A stretch of 64,000 nucleotides of DNA from Meghimatium bilineatum (lineage: Eukaryota > Mollusca > Gastropoda > Stylommatophora > Philomycidae): NCBI GenBank assembly GCA_034231615.1, contig CM067317.1:46371876-46435875 (forward strand), read 5' to 3'. The first letter of the stretch is position 1, and every line of letters begins with the position of its first letter. The notes under the pieces were generated by a model, which was given only the letters and a program-made list of their open reading frames with translations, made no database searches and was not told the DNA's origin. The position numbers and the translations under genes are program-made. Shown here in pieces: positions 60,401 to 62,934 of this stretch.

Positions 60401-61439
60401 CTTTAGAGACACTTTGAGAGCGTTGAAACTTCAAGACCAGTTGTTTCCCCTCAAGGAGCTCACCATACATCAACTGTTTTAAGAAGCGCTTGTCAGGTAT
60501 GTAAACATTCAGTCCAGCTATGACAGGAGTCAATAATAATAAAGTCTGTGTTCTGTAGAGAGTTACTTTCAGTTTTCTGCCAGGACAAGTGTATGTTGGA
60601 GACAATGAAATATCAGCTAGAGTGGGTGCAATGACAAGCAGTAGTTTGATAGACCATACCGATATTTTGAATGCAATCAAGGAGTTAGGTCAGTTGGAGG
60701 ATGCAGCGACAGATGAAGTTGTCAGACACAAGCGGCATATTGGAATTAAAAGGAGAATTATCAATCAACACAGAACTGAAATGTCAGTTACCATATGCTG
60801 AAGGCTATATACCGAATAGGAGATCAGAGCACATATGGATGTGTCCAGAGGGTGATGATGATATAATAATGAACTATCTAACCAACCTAACCCAACCATC
60901 TAACCAACCTAACCCAACCATCTAACCAACCTAACCCAACCATCTAACCAACCTAACCCAACCATCTAACCAACCTAACCCAACCATCTAACCAACCAAC
61001 TAATCAACCAGTGAACTAACCATCTAACCAACCAGTCACCTAACTAACTAACCAACTAATGAACTACAAACCAACCAGTCATCTAACTAGCCAACTAACT
61101 ATCTAACCAACCAACCAACCAACAAACTAACCAACCAGCCATATAACTAAATAACCAATTAACTGATTAACCAACCAGCGAACTAACTAACTAACCAATT
61201 AACTAGTCAACCAACTAACAAACCAAACAATCAACTAACTAACCAACCAACTAATAAAACCAACTATCTAACTAACCAACTAACTAAATTCTTACCTGCA
61301 GCTCTAGTGAATGTCTGCCATTAACCTTTGCTGGATCAAGCAATGGGTTCTCTATATCATGATTACTTTGCTGCCATTCTTTATTTCCTGTTTCTGCTCC
61401 CTTCTGCTCCAGTTGGGATTTGCTTCTTGTGCTTGGATC
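21363..61439 (-). CDS. Ten-exon gene (3' half), possible NIMA-related (NEK-like) protein kinase tail
   Basis: Ten exons on the minus strand, in transcript order: 61439-61296, 56740-56561, 51076-50912, 47616-47556, 42871-42780, 40858-40740, 37429-37233, 32248-32191, 29446-29365, 21470-21363. Each has a polypyrimidine-AG acceptor and a GT donor. Successive junction phases agree (0,0,0,1,0,2,1,2,0), no internal stop appears, and the last exon ends in TAA. The product visible here is about 400 residues. It is rich in Ser, Lys, Glu, Gln and Arg and probably disordered. The last ~80 residues look folded (DCIRGVGYTALREAF, KIDEDEVE, AGKIWQLKFCEES). As I recall, some NEK kinases end in a similar small domain with an acidic linker, so NEK-like is inference. 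A kinase domain would lie upstream of 64 kb. Introns hold most of the mobile DNA in this window. Gene existence is well supported; identity is not. Confidence 0.82.
22093..22256 (-). repeat. Inverted repeat arm, upstream of the terminal NEK-like exon
   Basis: It is the reverse-complement partner of 21016-21186 (CCCCTCTGAGTAGAAGGCTC to CTATTCCTGGGGTTTGAAAG). The pair encloses 21187-22092, which includes the exon at 21363-21470. Confidence 0.8.
22375..22737 (-). mobile_element. Penelope-like element 3' UTR
   Basis: The minus strand encodes LMPFSLNFGHSFI*, like the PLE end at 19930-19975. A similar 3' UTR follows (GTGCCATTATTTTTACTG, ACTGTTTGTTCATTATTTG), with a hammerhead-like relic at 22426-22460. 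Confidence 0.6.
22426..22460 (-). other. Hammerhead-like helix II relic at a PLE 3' end
   Basis: On the minus strand CTTGAAAAAGACCTTAAGGT then TGAAAATTT can pair GACC with GGTT around a TTAA loop. Confidence 0.4.
22738..26775 (-). mobile_element. LINE copy interrupted by the nested LINE at 23840-26262
   Basis: The upstream part (26775-26270) encodes a pre-RT segment (TREIKRQIRKDKQQF, ILERWKEYCKEMY, LKRGKAAGCDDI). The downstream part (23832-22738) encodes RT: IPIPKSGDMQICSNYRTI, AQAGFRTGRGTRDHI, motif A VCFIDYTKAFDCVNH, motif B KGVRQGCTLSPYLFN, motif C EIRYADDTVLL and thumb THFDYLGTNI. The end has KGRPRRCWTKNIQ and FWKEYVT*. Removing the insertion joins WKRS to VYIPIPKS in frame. A frameshift lies near 23,160. 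Confidence 0.87.
23840..26262 (+). mobile_element. LINE without RNase H, near-complete ORF2, nested in another LINE
   Basis: The 5' end carries part of an APE endonuclease (KYGVGFLVNLNKAKYI). RT follows: CESYRGISLLSHTGKIY, SPSQFGFRRGATCTDA, motif A FVDQEKAFDRVD, motif B SGVRQGCVLSPLLFN, motif C LLFADDQSLIY and thumb EFKYLGSIFSEDGR. The C-terminus has QVKWFGHLMRMKPNQIPIRA and KAKGRPRKRWIENIK. Several stops and frameshifts are present (near 24000, 24180, 24390, 24750, 25268, 25585). ACTGAAC flanks it (23833-23839 and 26263-26269). The copy ends exactly at its stop codon, without a 3' UTR. No RNase H is seen. RTE-like affinity is inference. Confidence 0.87.
26790..28310 (-). mobile_element. Penelope-like element, RT part, degraded
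   Basis: The minus strand encodes the PLE RT landmark RYIDD (near 27760), SVNFLDIIITIHPP and TSVYYKPTGAYGFLLYNSSH. It then has LHDLCSDDRNF and a linker with PDHFGTIRCKHHHCYTCPYV. A terminal scrap TIDDRARYTLENRYI follows near 26,830. Most of the GIY-YIG endonuclease is deleted. Several frameshifts are present. Confidence 0.8.
28320..28570. repeat. Family R repeat, copy 2
   Basis: TGGTTGACCAGAAACCACAT, CATTCCTCGACCTTCCCAG, then AAACCATGGGAGTAATTTTT. It matches the copy at 55270-55515 closely. Confidence 0.7.
28620..28980 (-). mobile_element. tRNA-derived SINE of another family
   Basis: On the minus strand GCAGTAGTTAGCACACTGGC and GTCCTAAGTTCATTTCGCGG occupy the A- and B-box places. The body shares GGTCGACTCAGC with the repeat at 38885-39140. 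It ends at a C run (28971-28978). Confidence 0.5.
29070..29298 (-). mobile_element. tRNA-derived SINE, copy 2
   Basis: On the minus strand GGCGTAATAGTTAACCAGTT (A-box like), GTCATGTTAGAATCCC (B-box like), then the body shared with copy 1. Confidence 0.55.
29365..29446 (-). CDS. Exon of the NEK-like gene, conserved tail domain part 1
   Basis: The acceptor is TTACTTTCAG|AGACTG and the donor GTTGAG|GTGGGTAC. It has 82 nt; the first base completes the Thr codon of the previous exon. The 27 codons encode a helix-like stretch (GVGYTALREAFAVLNKI) and an acidic linker DEDEVE. This is one of two exons that look like a conserved folded domain. Confidence 0.75.
29420..30510. repeat. 32-bp tandem repeat split by a LINE fragment
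   Basis: The unit is ACAATGTGACAGTAATTAAA plus TACTTTATCAAT. It is degenerate in 29420-29867 and more regular in 30195-30510. The LINE fragment at 29868-30190 separates the blocks. Confidence 0.8.
29868..30190 (-). mobile_element. LINE 3' fragment inside a minisatellite
   Basis: The minus strand encodes GTRGSGQPRCCWTRDIQECM and DRGDFRRFIRKTAFCKK, matching the end of the LINE at 22738. It separates two blocks of a 32-bp tandem repeat. Confidence 0.7.
30511..31017. other. Nothing recognised
   Basis: AT-rich intronic sequence between the 32-bp array and a LINE fragment. Frames on the minus strand lack family features. Confidence 0.35.
31018..31925 (+). mobile_element. LINE RT fragment with internal tandem triplication
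   Basis: The plus strand encodes NNLRYADD (RT motif C) near 31030, LAESEQEL and a thumb-like stretch. A 75-bp segment (SKSTFND-type, around TAAAAGTACTTTCAATGACA) is present three times (31300-31540). The end encodes DILLKILLEGRVEW and ARGKQKYKG. Many stops are present. Confidence 0.68.
32008..32178. repeat. 57-bp tandem repeat carrying splice-donor copies
   Basis: Units start at 32008, 32065 and 32122 (TATGTTACTTACACATACAA...). The fourth start at 32179 is the real exon-intron border. A diverged unit precedes at ~31950. Confidence 0.9.
32191..32248 (-). CDS. Short exon of the NEK-like gene
   Basis: The acceptor is TTTTTTTCTAG|GTGTTG and the donor GCATAC|GTAAGTAAC. It has 58 nt; phases fit both neighbours (product VETLTDTSRLMQRIRMLH plus a split Thr). 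An alternative reading, YIKADAENPNAAY, is open but does not fit the flanking phases. The donor region is repeated in tandem downstream (32008-32178). Confidence 0.6.
32500..32600. mobile_element. Family Y left-tip fragment
   Basis: TTCTTCCTCTGTGTTTGTTC to TTGTGATTTACAGCTTGGCTG matches the left arm of the family. 32601-32671 looks like host or unknown sequence. Confidence 0.55.
32683..33423 (+). mobile_element. RNase H-bearing LINE, 5'-truncated copy with 11-bp TSD
   Basis: The open frame 32655-33365 encodes the end of ORF2. It is an RNase H domain with acidic residues in YDAEIQAI, FLTDARSEL and GNEKADQLAKEG and the signature WIPSHCGIPGNE. It is followed by a CCHC-like knuckle (CTCG...HILQEC). 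The first catalytic Asp region is lost to truncation. The 3' end is GTGAACGAAAGAAGAAGATG. ATTGTCAAGTG occurs at 32672-32682 and 33424-33434. RNase H with a zinc knuckle is typical of I/Jockey/R1-group LINEs. Confidence 0.85.
33435..33649 (-). other. Unassigned open stretch
   Basis: The minus strand reads openly (LLKHGLRRYNFPGKISLRDP, GCPMCSVAL), but I recognise no family and no splice sites. It is the host sequence into which the LINE at 32683-33423 inserted. Confidence 0.3.
33650..33960 (-). mobile_element. Penelope-like element fragment (upstream part)
   Basis: It matches 28020-28310 along about 290 bp (GGGAGACATTTTGC..., TATTTGCTTG). No domain is recognisable in this part alone; assignment is by similarity to the PLE copy. 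Confidence 0.65.
33999..35388 (-). mobile_element. Family X copy, longest, with probable 8-bp TSD
   Basis: On the plus strand it starts with (CTT)n then CAGCGTTCGCTCTCAAA and ends CCTTTGCACCCC. TAATCATT is found at 33991-33998 and 35389-35396. The flanks are AT-rich and repetitive, so the duplication is less certain. Internally a ~120-bp segment (GAACCCTTTCTCTCTGCAAG... to AGAGTTGG) is repeated three times between 34560 and 34850. Confidence 0.75.
35908..36525 (+). repeat. Family Z repeat, copy 2
   Basis: GGTGGTTGGTTGGATGGTTG through CATGGACTCATGCCCTTT to GCATGGATGGTATGTCTAG. The frame open in copies 1 and 3 has a stop here. Confidence 0.85.
36526..37232. other. Low-complexity stretch and possible LINE relic
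   Basis: CA- and GA-rich tracts (37160-37206) and a minus-strand segment ending in (GATGAT) at 36730 that may be a worn LINE 3' end. No clear motif. Confidence 0.3.
37233..37429 (-). CDS. Exon of the NEK-like gene
   Basis: The acceptor is TTCACATTTAG|AGAGAAG and the donor ATGCCAA|GTGAGTGT. It has 197 nt; its first base completes the previous Arg codon. The product has a short potential helix (EKKEMNNFISLLDTTLQM), then an acidic run (ESSEEEEMDG) and a Gln/Ser-rich end. Reading past the donor meets a stop within three codons, as expected of an exon boundary. Confidence 0.78.
37825..38080. repeat. ~44-bp array of family Y terminal sequence
   Basis: TTCTCAGGACTGTATCCTGC then TAATCTGCAAGAGTTTGAGA occurs about six times. 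The last unit runs into GAACAAATGTGGAAGAAGAAG, the element tail. Confidence 0.85.
38105..38252. repeat. 37-bp tandem repeat, four units
   Basis: ATTCTACAATATTTCAATAG then CAATGACCTAAACAAAA, nearly identical units. Confidence 0.92.
38380..38665. repeat. ~62-bp tandem repeat derived from family Z
   Basis: Units contain ATGGACCATTGGATTAGC then AACCAACCATCAATGATGTAA. CATGGACCGCTGGATCAGC is the family Z terminus, so the array grew from that repeat. Confidence 0.75.
38885..39140 (+). mobile_element. SINE-like repeat
   Basis: Contains TAGGGCTCATGGCAGAAAAC, GGTGGGGAGGCCAGTTTCAT and CATTTACAGCTGGGTCGACT, blocks I recall from invertebrate SINEs. The last block is shared with 28840-28870. Confidence 0.5.
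39175..39400 (+). mobile_element. tRNA-derived SINE
   Basis: ATTAACTAAGCTGCCGTGC (A-box like) is followed 28 bases on by CAGGTTCAAATCCAGCC, a near-perfect B box. The body has no tandem tail that I can define. Confidence 0.55.
39612..39985. repeat. ~40-bp tandem repeat, nine units
   Basis: AATGTAATCATGTAAGCACA then AACAAAGAGACTTAGAGAG(CT). Confidence 0.92.
40058..40515 (+). mobile_element. LINE 3' end
   Basis: The plus strand encodes LTYGCESWK, LNSFENKCLRRLLNI, EGRRKRARETLRRTAIKEGM and NWRALVSALCTVFGAEGT* with stops near 40,265. This is the C-terminal region of an RNase H-less LINE, related to 61590-61985. An (ATAG)n-like tail follows. Confidence 0.72.
40740..40858 (-). CDS. Exon of the NEK-like gene
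   Basis: A long T-rich tract precedes the acceptor TTTTTTCAG|TTAGAGCC. The donor, AAAAG|GTTTGAAA, is weak. It has 119 nt, phase 0 in and 2 out. The product runs from LEPVRLRPTRQTSINDS through a Ser/acidic patch to a Lys/Glu-rich end (GTKEKEIK) and joins in frame to the next exon. Confidence 0.75.
41206..42601 (+). mobile_element. RNase H-bearing LINE, 5'-truncated copy with 9-bp TSD
   Basis: It begins in the RT thumb/connection region (AGTSWGANGSILRKVYMG, TVRPVVEYG). Two overlapping frames (41398-41895 and 41813-42565) are separated by a frameshift near 41,830. RNase H residues are visible: THVYTDGSAEG, FRAEAVALHQAL, IFTDCRSLL and WIPSHCGM with RNEKVDALSKAG. A knuckle CPCG...HILQDCPIH follows, and the protein stops at 42563-42565. 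The tail is CTGAACGCAGAAGAAGAAG. GTGCAAAGA flanks it at 41197-41205 and 42602-42610. Confidence 0.87.
42780..42871 (-). CDS. Exon of the NEK-like gene
   Basis: The acceptor is TATCTATAG|CAAAAGAG and the donor GTAGAT|GTAAGTTA. It has 92 nt, enters needing one nucleotide and leaves in phase 0. The product is basic: KENPNSARVKLRRAVERTGS followed by DKITKSERVD. It lies between a LINE copy (41206-42601) and a large satellite (from 42955), both intronic. Confidence 0.75.
42955..45535. repeat. ~35-bp satellite, 2.6 kb
   Basis: The unit is ATAATACACAGCTATCACAC plus ACTTATCACAGACAT. Variants include TATG for TACA and a short form lacking TAT. Open frames inside are artefacts of the period. A 475-bp block is duplicated (44463-44870 vs 44938-45345). 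Confidence 0.95.
45655..45850 (-). mobile_element. LINE 3' end with (AATG)n tail
   Basis: The minus strand encodes TIQELHRIALNRQNWRDLTS and ALCTNFSAKGK*, followed by (AATG)3. A second copy of the same end is at 61990-62075. Confidence 0.72.
46143..46830. mobile_element. Family Y fold-back element, full copy
   Basis: The left arm (TTCTTCTGCGTTTGTTCTCA to CATGGTTTACAGCTTAGCTG) and the right arm (CAGCCAAGCTGTAAACCGTG to GAGAACAAACGCTGAAGCG) are inverted copies of ~100 bp. The interior is also roughly palindromic: TGACCCTATATGGGATG has a partner near 46650. Both tips carry the GAACGC(GAA) tail that ends the RNase H LINEs. Confidence 0.78.
46831..46990. repeat. Tandem pair, also present inverted at 17750-17890
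   Basis: AGTCCAGTTTTCTTGATAAATT then CTGCTGTATTTGAAAGCTCC occurs twice here. It also occurs twice on the opposite strand at 17750-17890, next to a GAAGAAG tail. Confidence 0.75.
47005..47220. repeat. ~70-bp tandem repeat, three units
   Basis: CTGTAGATGTATGTCTCTGT then GGGCCAGTGCTCCCCCTCAA and AATTACAG...GTCTTATTACAGCGCC. Confidence 0.92.
47221..47345. mobile_element. Family Y interior fragment
   Basis: TATAGGATGGGACAACCAAC to GCTTCGGCAAGAGAGGAA matches the central part of family Y copies (46490-46620, 54605-54720). Confidence 0.5.
47432..47462 (-). other. Hammerhead-like helix II relic
   Basis: On the minus strand AATAAAGGCCTTTTGGTCGA then AACATTG has a paired helix II (GGCC/GGTC) and a GAAAC core. 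It is the best preserved stem of the set. Confidence 0.4.
47556..47616 (-). CDS. Short exon of the NEK-like gene
   Basis: The acceptor is TTGTGTTTCAG|AGTTTACC and the donor CAGGAT|GTAAGTTC. It has 61 nt, entering in phase 0 and leaving one nucleotide, which the next exon's first two bases complete. The product is very basic (SLPNLSARQRRRQQKNENAG). The phase match with the next exon is the main support for so short an exon. Confidence 0.68.
47690..48230. repeat. 40-bp minisatellite, 13-14 units
   Basis: TTTCTCTCCATGTTGAGCGC then CTCACATAGGGTAGCAGTCA, with GATCAC, GAGTGC and AAGG variants. Confidence 0.95.
48240..48880 (-). mobile_element. LINE 3' region containing a 38-bp minisatellite
   Basis: The minus strand encodes YYIFHVLRMDEKRLPRQTFM, EGKRKVRQPKEIPHRTINRE and NSS, a typical LINE C-terminus. 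The codons around the start of this stretch are amplified in the array at 48392-48805. Confidence 0.65.
48392..48805. repeat. 38-bp minisatellite inside a LINE, ~11 units
   Basis: TAAGTACATGGAAGATGTAA then TACCTTCTTGTTATATTC, almost identical units. The first unit is continuous with LINE coding sequence. Confidence 0.93.
48943..49562 (+). repeat. Family Z repeat, copy 3
   Basis: GGTTGGTTGGTTGGTTGCTG to CACAGACGCAACCACATGCG. GCTAGCTAAAGGAATT before it and AGCTAAAGGAATTAGAAC after it suggest a target duplication AGCTAAAGGAATT (13 bp). Confidence 0.85.
49712..49798 (+). mobile_element. tRNA-like SINE head
   Basis: CACTGTCATTAAGCTATTTTC and GTAGGTTTGATCCTGGTTAG give A- and B-box-like motifs. 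Short fragment. Confidence 0.4.
49800..49988. mobile_element. Family Y right-half fragment
   Basis: It shares the run from CATGTCACAAGAAGCAACTAAG, through CATGCTGAAGTCAGATGTGTC and CTGTAAACCTTGACACAATGC, to CATTCCGTTC with the right arm of family Y. Confidence 0.6.
49997..50170. mobile_element. hAT-like MITE, 174 bp, 8-bp TSD
   Basis: The termini are CAGTGGCGTAACG and inverse (CGCTACGCCACTG). CTGTCATG flanks it at 49989-49996 and 50171-50178. It is GC-rich inside (GCGGACCGCCCCGGCGG), unlike its surroundings. Confidence 0.85.
50171..50460 (-). mobile_element. LINE 3' end, interrupted at its terminus by a hAT-like element
   Basis: The minus strand encodes LRLFGHIKRHNYLEGQMIEG, RAPGRRRKGRQRRRWTDDIK and, in another frame, FIEKTMFWREYVT*. 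CTGTCATG at its end is the target of the element at 49997-50170. A family Y terminal motif (CCTGATAATTTGCAGAATTT) adjoins at 50415-50455. Confidence 0.72.
50690..50870 (-). mobile_element. Penelope-like 3' UTR fragment
   Basis: On the minus strand GTGATAGTGCTATTATTTTTAC and a hammerhead-like relic resemble the PLE 3' UTRs at 22375-22500 and 19600-19700. Confidence 0.5.
50761..50793 (-). other. Hammerhead-like helix II relic at a PLE 3' end
   Basis: On the minus strand ATAAAAGTCCTTAAGGTTGA then AACATTG is close to the relic at 22426-22460. Confidence 0.35.
50912..51076 (-). CDS. Exon of the NEK-like gene
   Basis: The acceptor is CTTTTATCAG|AAACAGG and the donor CCAAGA|GTGAGTT. It has 165 nt in phase 0-0, 55 codons. 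The product has a Pro-rich stretch (VRPLPVPRVQSS) and a Ser-rich stretch (VGSSSMSSSIED), typical of a disordered regulatory region. Confidence 0.78.
51600..51838 (-). mobile_element. LINE 3' end with (ATG)n tail
   Basis: The minus strand encodes FFGHFMRQAGLENIITTGKI, GRQREKILDSLTTWQGKE and LWRAMTAYATRHGT*, then (GAT)n. The same family is at 53040-53640 on the plus strand. Confidence 0.78.
51839..52140 (+). mobile_element. Second LINE 3' fragment, head to head with the previous one
   Basis: The plus strand encodes KQCKLKYFEHVKKHNGLERL, IMQGMIPGKRKRGSPRL, a stop, DIKDILIMILEEAGQLA and AYSMAVRIMF. It belongs to a different LINE family and starts where the minus-strand fragment begins. Confidence 0.7.
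52335..52846. repeat. 45-bp minisatellite, ~11 units
   Basis: TTCTGCTCATTTGAATGATT then GAGGACAGAGCTGTTTGAAGG. The 45-bp period keeps a frame open on the minus strand (15-residue repeat); I do not consider it a gene. Confidence 0.93.
53040..53640 (+). mobile_element. LINE 3' part with (GAT)n tail
   Basis: The plus strand encodes NSFKYLGTLTTSDGKCKTEI, then after a frameshift KCYIEPVLLYGSEAWTINK, FIRHIMRRGGIEKIVTTGKI and EGKRSRGRPREKTWDSLTKW. It ends in GATGATGATGAT. 5'-truncated at the RT thumb. Confidence 0.8.
53637..54010. repeat. (TGY)n-rich low-complexity tract
   Basis: Degenerate TGT/TGC trinucleotides follow directly after the (GAT)n tail of the LINE at 53040-53640. Coding calls on either strand are artefacts. 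Confidence 0.92.
54235..54315 (+). mobile_element. Penelope-like GIY-YIG relic
   Basis: The plus strand encodes CKRYTMIYIGETGKRRSDD, the GIY-YIG start found in PLEs. It is preceded after one stop by FTCVFCNVI, in the place of the Cys-containing linker. It is too short to be functional. Confidence 0.6.
54465..54790. mobile_element. Family Y element, left half
   Basis: It runs from TCTGTGTTCGTGCTCAAACT through TTAACCCTATATGGGATGGG to GCATGGCTTCTGACC. The second arm is absent. A run of 14 C follows (54801-54814). Confidence 0.65.
55270..55515. repeat. Family R repeat, copy 3
   Basis: GGTAAAGGTAATATGAATTA to GTGAACCACGGAAGTAATTT. The same order of motifs as at 28320-28570. Confidence 0.7.
55516..56560. 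other. Nothing recognised
   Basis: Intronic AT-rich sequence. A plus-strand stretch near 55780-55900 (KTAEQFVEFVFDQKSDLDGD-like) is short and closed by stops; it may be a worn transposase start but I cannot support that. Confidence 0.3.
56561..56740 (-). CDS. Exon of the NEK-like gene
   Basis: The acceptor is ...CCAATCAG|ATTCAACC and the donor TCTGAA|GTAAGTTG. It has 180 nt in phase 0-0, 60 codons. The product is polar and Ser/Lys/Asn-rich (begins IQPHKNDSLSSEMH, ends EKICVPSE). A second possible acceptor upstream (AAAATCACAG) would bring an in-frame TAA into the exon, so the nearer acceptor is preferred. Confidence 0.7.
56741..57324. other. Intronic, with a short LINE-like 3' motif
   Basis: AACCCGCCAGGGTCGTAGGAG to TGATATTATCCAGCCATGTC (56850-56985) resembles, on the minus strand, the 3' end of the (TGAT)-tailed LINE at 11068-11257. 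The rest is unassigned. Confidence 0.45.
57325..58953. repeat. 12-bp satellite, 1.6 kb, several monomer types
   Basis: Monomers GTGAGAAGTAGTA and GTAGAAGTGGTA alternate, with GTGGTA forms. Stretches of a composite (GAGAAGTAGTAG + GTAGAAGTGGTA) recur between 57600 and 58250. Confidence 0.95.
58953..59015. mobile_element. Family Y right-tip fragment
   Basis: ACTACATCCTGCTACAAGAA to GCAGTTTGAGAATTAACAC matches the right tip of the element at 59158-59642. It directly follows the 12-bp satellite, so the satellite may occupy the body of a former element. Confidence 0.55.
59158..59642. mobile_element. Family Y fold-back element carrying a LINE RT scrap
   Basis: Arms of ~140 bp are inverted (CTCCCGCTGGATATCTATTG and ATGGTCCTACTA on the left, mirrored on the right). 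The middle holds a 46-bp tandem pair (AATCTATACAGATTG) and codes for ECWTLNADLERRIQAFEYAY. This is the YGCE(T/S)WTL segment of LINE RTs. Confidence 0.75.
59643..60559. other. Mostly unassigned
   Basis: 59740-59990 encodes KNKHVWFGHVTRNY-like and IKKCPGHDYHTLAH-like scraps on the plus strand, probably a worn LINE C-terminus. A (GT)n tract lies at 60107-60122. The minus-strand frame at 60387-60680 has no recognised domain. Confidence 0.35.
60560..61290 (+). mobile_element. Second copy of the (CTAA)-tailed 3' end, with expanded tail
   Basis: QLEDAATDEVVRHKRHIGIK and YIPNRRSEHIWMCPEGDDDI are encoded. A 22-bp array (AACCATCTAACCAACCTAACCC, four to five units) follows, then degenerate CTAA/CCAA repeats to 61290. 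Confidence 0.55.
61296..61439 (-). CDS. Exon (first visible) of the NEK-like gene
   Basis: The acceptor reads TTTCCTGCAG|GATCC and the donor CTGCAG|GTAAGA. It has 144 nt in phase 0-0, 48 codons. The product starts DPSTRSKSQLEQKGAE and ends GRHSLELQ; it is hydrophilic, with no domain recognised. It is the most upstream exon I can support. Between it and 64,000 I see only mobile DNA, so the previous exon is probably outside the window. Confidence 0.75.
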
Positions 61440-61529
61440 CTGCAGGAAATAATTGCTACTAGTGCATGCTTCCATGTGCGACAACATAAATATCACCTTC
61501 ATATAACATTCTGTGGTTAAATTGTGTCA

Positions 61530-61539
61530 AATGTGTATG

Positions 61540-61584
<45 letters not shown>
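61530..61584. repeat. (AT)n microsatellite
   Basis: About 22 AT dinucleotides after ATGTATGTAT, at the 3' end of a minus-strand LINE fragment. Confidence 0.93.
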
Positions 61585-61589
<5 letters not shown>

Positions 61590-61985
61590 GTTCCTCCAGG
61601 GCATAGGCTGCAGATAGGGCAGAAACCATAGCTTTCCATTTCTGTCTTTGTGTTGCCAGGTCTTTCAATTCTTGTATGTTGATTAAGTTCATTGACATGC
61701 CTTCTCTATTAATGGTTCTTCGTAGAGTTTCTCTAGGTCTCCCTCTTCTTCTTACTCCAAGTGGCACCCAATATAGTGACTGATGGGGAATTCTTAGGCT
61801 GTTAATTCTGAGAATAAGGCCGATATAAATCCAACGCTTTTGTCTAATGAAGGAAGATATATAGGTTTGTTTGCTTTCCTCTTATAGTAGTGTTAGATTT
61901 AAAGTCACTCCACTTAACATTCAGAATGGTAAATAGGCATTTGTTTTCAAAGGTGTCTAGTCTCTTATTGCCCTACATCAATTTA
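61590..61985 (-). mobile_element. LINE 3' end running into an (AT)n tract
   Basis: The minus strand encodes LDTFENKCLFTILNVKWSDF in its upstream part, then VRRRGRPRETLRRTINREGM and QKWKAMVSALSAAYALEEHN, followed by (TA)n at 61540-61584. It has several frameshifts. Confidence 0.7.
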
Positions 61986-61989
61986 ACTT

Positions 61990-62075
61990 CAGCAATGTGG
62001 AAGAACAGACAGAATTGGAGAGATCTGACCTCTGCCCGATGCGCTAACTTCAACGCAAAAGGAAAATGAATGAAA
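61990..62075 (+). mobile_element. LINE 3' end scrap
   Basis: The plus strand encodes NRQNWRDLTSA then AKGK* with mismatches, matching the end at 45655-45850 in the opposite orientation. It abuts the minus-strand fragment tail to tail. Confidence 0.6.
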
Positions 62076-62339
62076 TGTGGAAGAGTGAGAAAAAATCCTT
62101 ACCTGATGATTGCAGATATAAATATAAACTCAACAGTATTCTTTTCATCAATTTTTTACTAAACCTAGGCCCCATTCCCCTTGACAATTACTGACCCTCA
62201 TCCACTTCCCCATAATTTCTGACACGACTTATTGATAGCCCCCATTTACATATATACCTTTGTGTTTTTTTGCACATATACACTATTTTGTATGTTAGTT
62301 TACGTATGTGTGTACAGTTAGCATCATCAACATTAAGCA

Positions 62340-62855
62340 CTCACTTAATCAGATTTGAAACTCATGACTCATTTAATCAGATTTGACACTCATGACTCAT
62401 TTAACGGGATGTGACACTCATGACTCATTTAACATGATTTGACACTCATGACTCATTTAATCAGATTTGAAACACATGACTCATTTAATCAGATTTGACA
62501 CTCATGACTCATTTAATCAGATTTGAAACTCATGACTCATTTAATCAGATTTGAAACACATGATTCATTTAACCAGATTTTACATTCATGACTCATTTAA
62601 CGGGATATGACACTCATGACTCATTTAATCAGATTTGAAACTCATGACTCATTTAATCAGATTTGAAACTCATGACTCCTTTAATCAGATTTGAAACTCA
62701 TGACTCATTTAATCAGATTTGAAACTCATGACTCATTTAATCAGATTTGAAACTCATGACTCATTTAATCAGATTTGAAACTCATGACTCATTTAATCAG
62801 ATTTGAAACTCATGACTCATTTAATCAGATTTGAAACTCATGACATTTAATCAGA
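62340..62855. repeat. ~28-bp minisatellite, ~18 units
   Basis: ACTCATTTAATCAGATTTGA plus AACTCATG, with ACGGGATGTGAC variants. It lies just before the LINE at 62935. Confidence 0.95.
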
Positions 62856-62934
62856 TACCAAAGATAGTAATTGATAATTTTGAACTAGAGGGCGCAACAA
62901 ATCTCTAGTATTTGGGCACAAACATAAATAGCTC

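Noticed and set aside
60387-60680. A minus-strand small secreted or membrane protein
   Set aside because: It has a hydrophobic stretch, but no splice sites or family match, and it overlaps a better-supported retroelement end on the plus strand.
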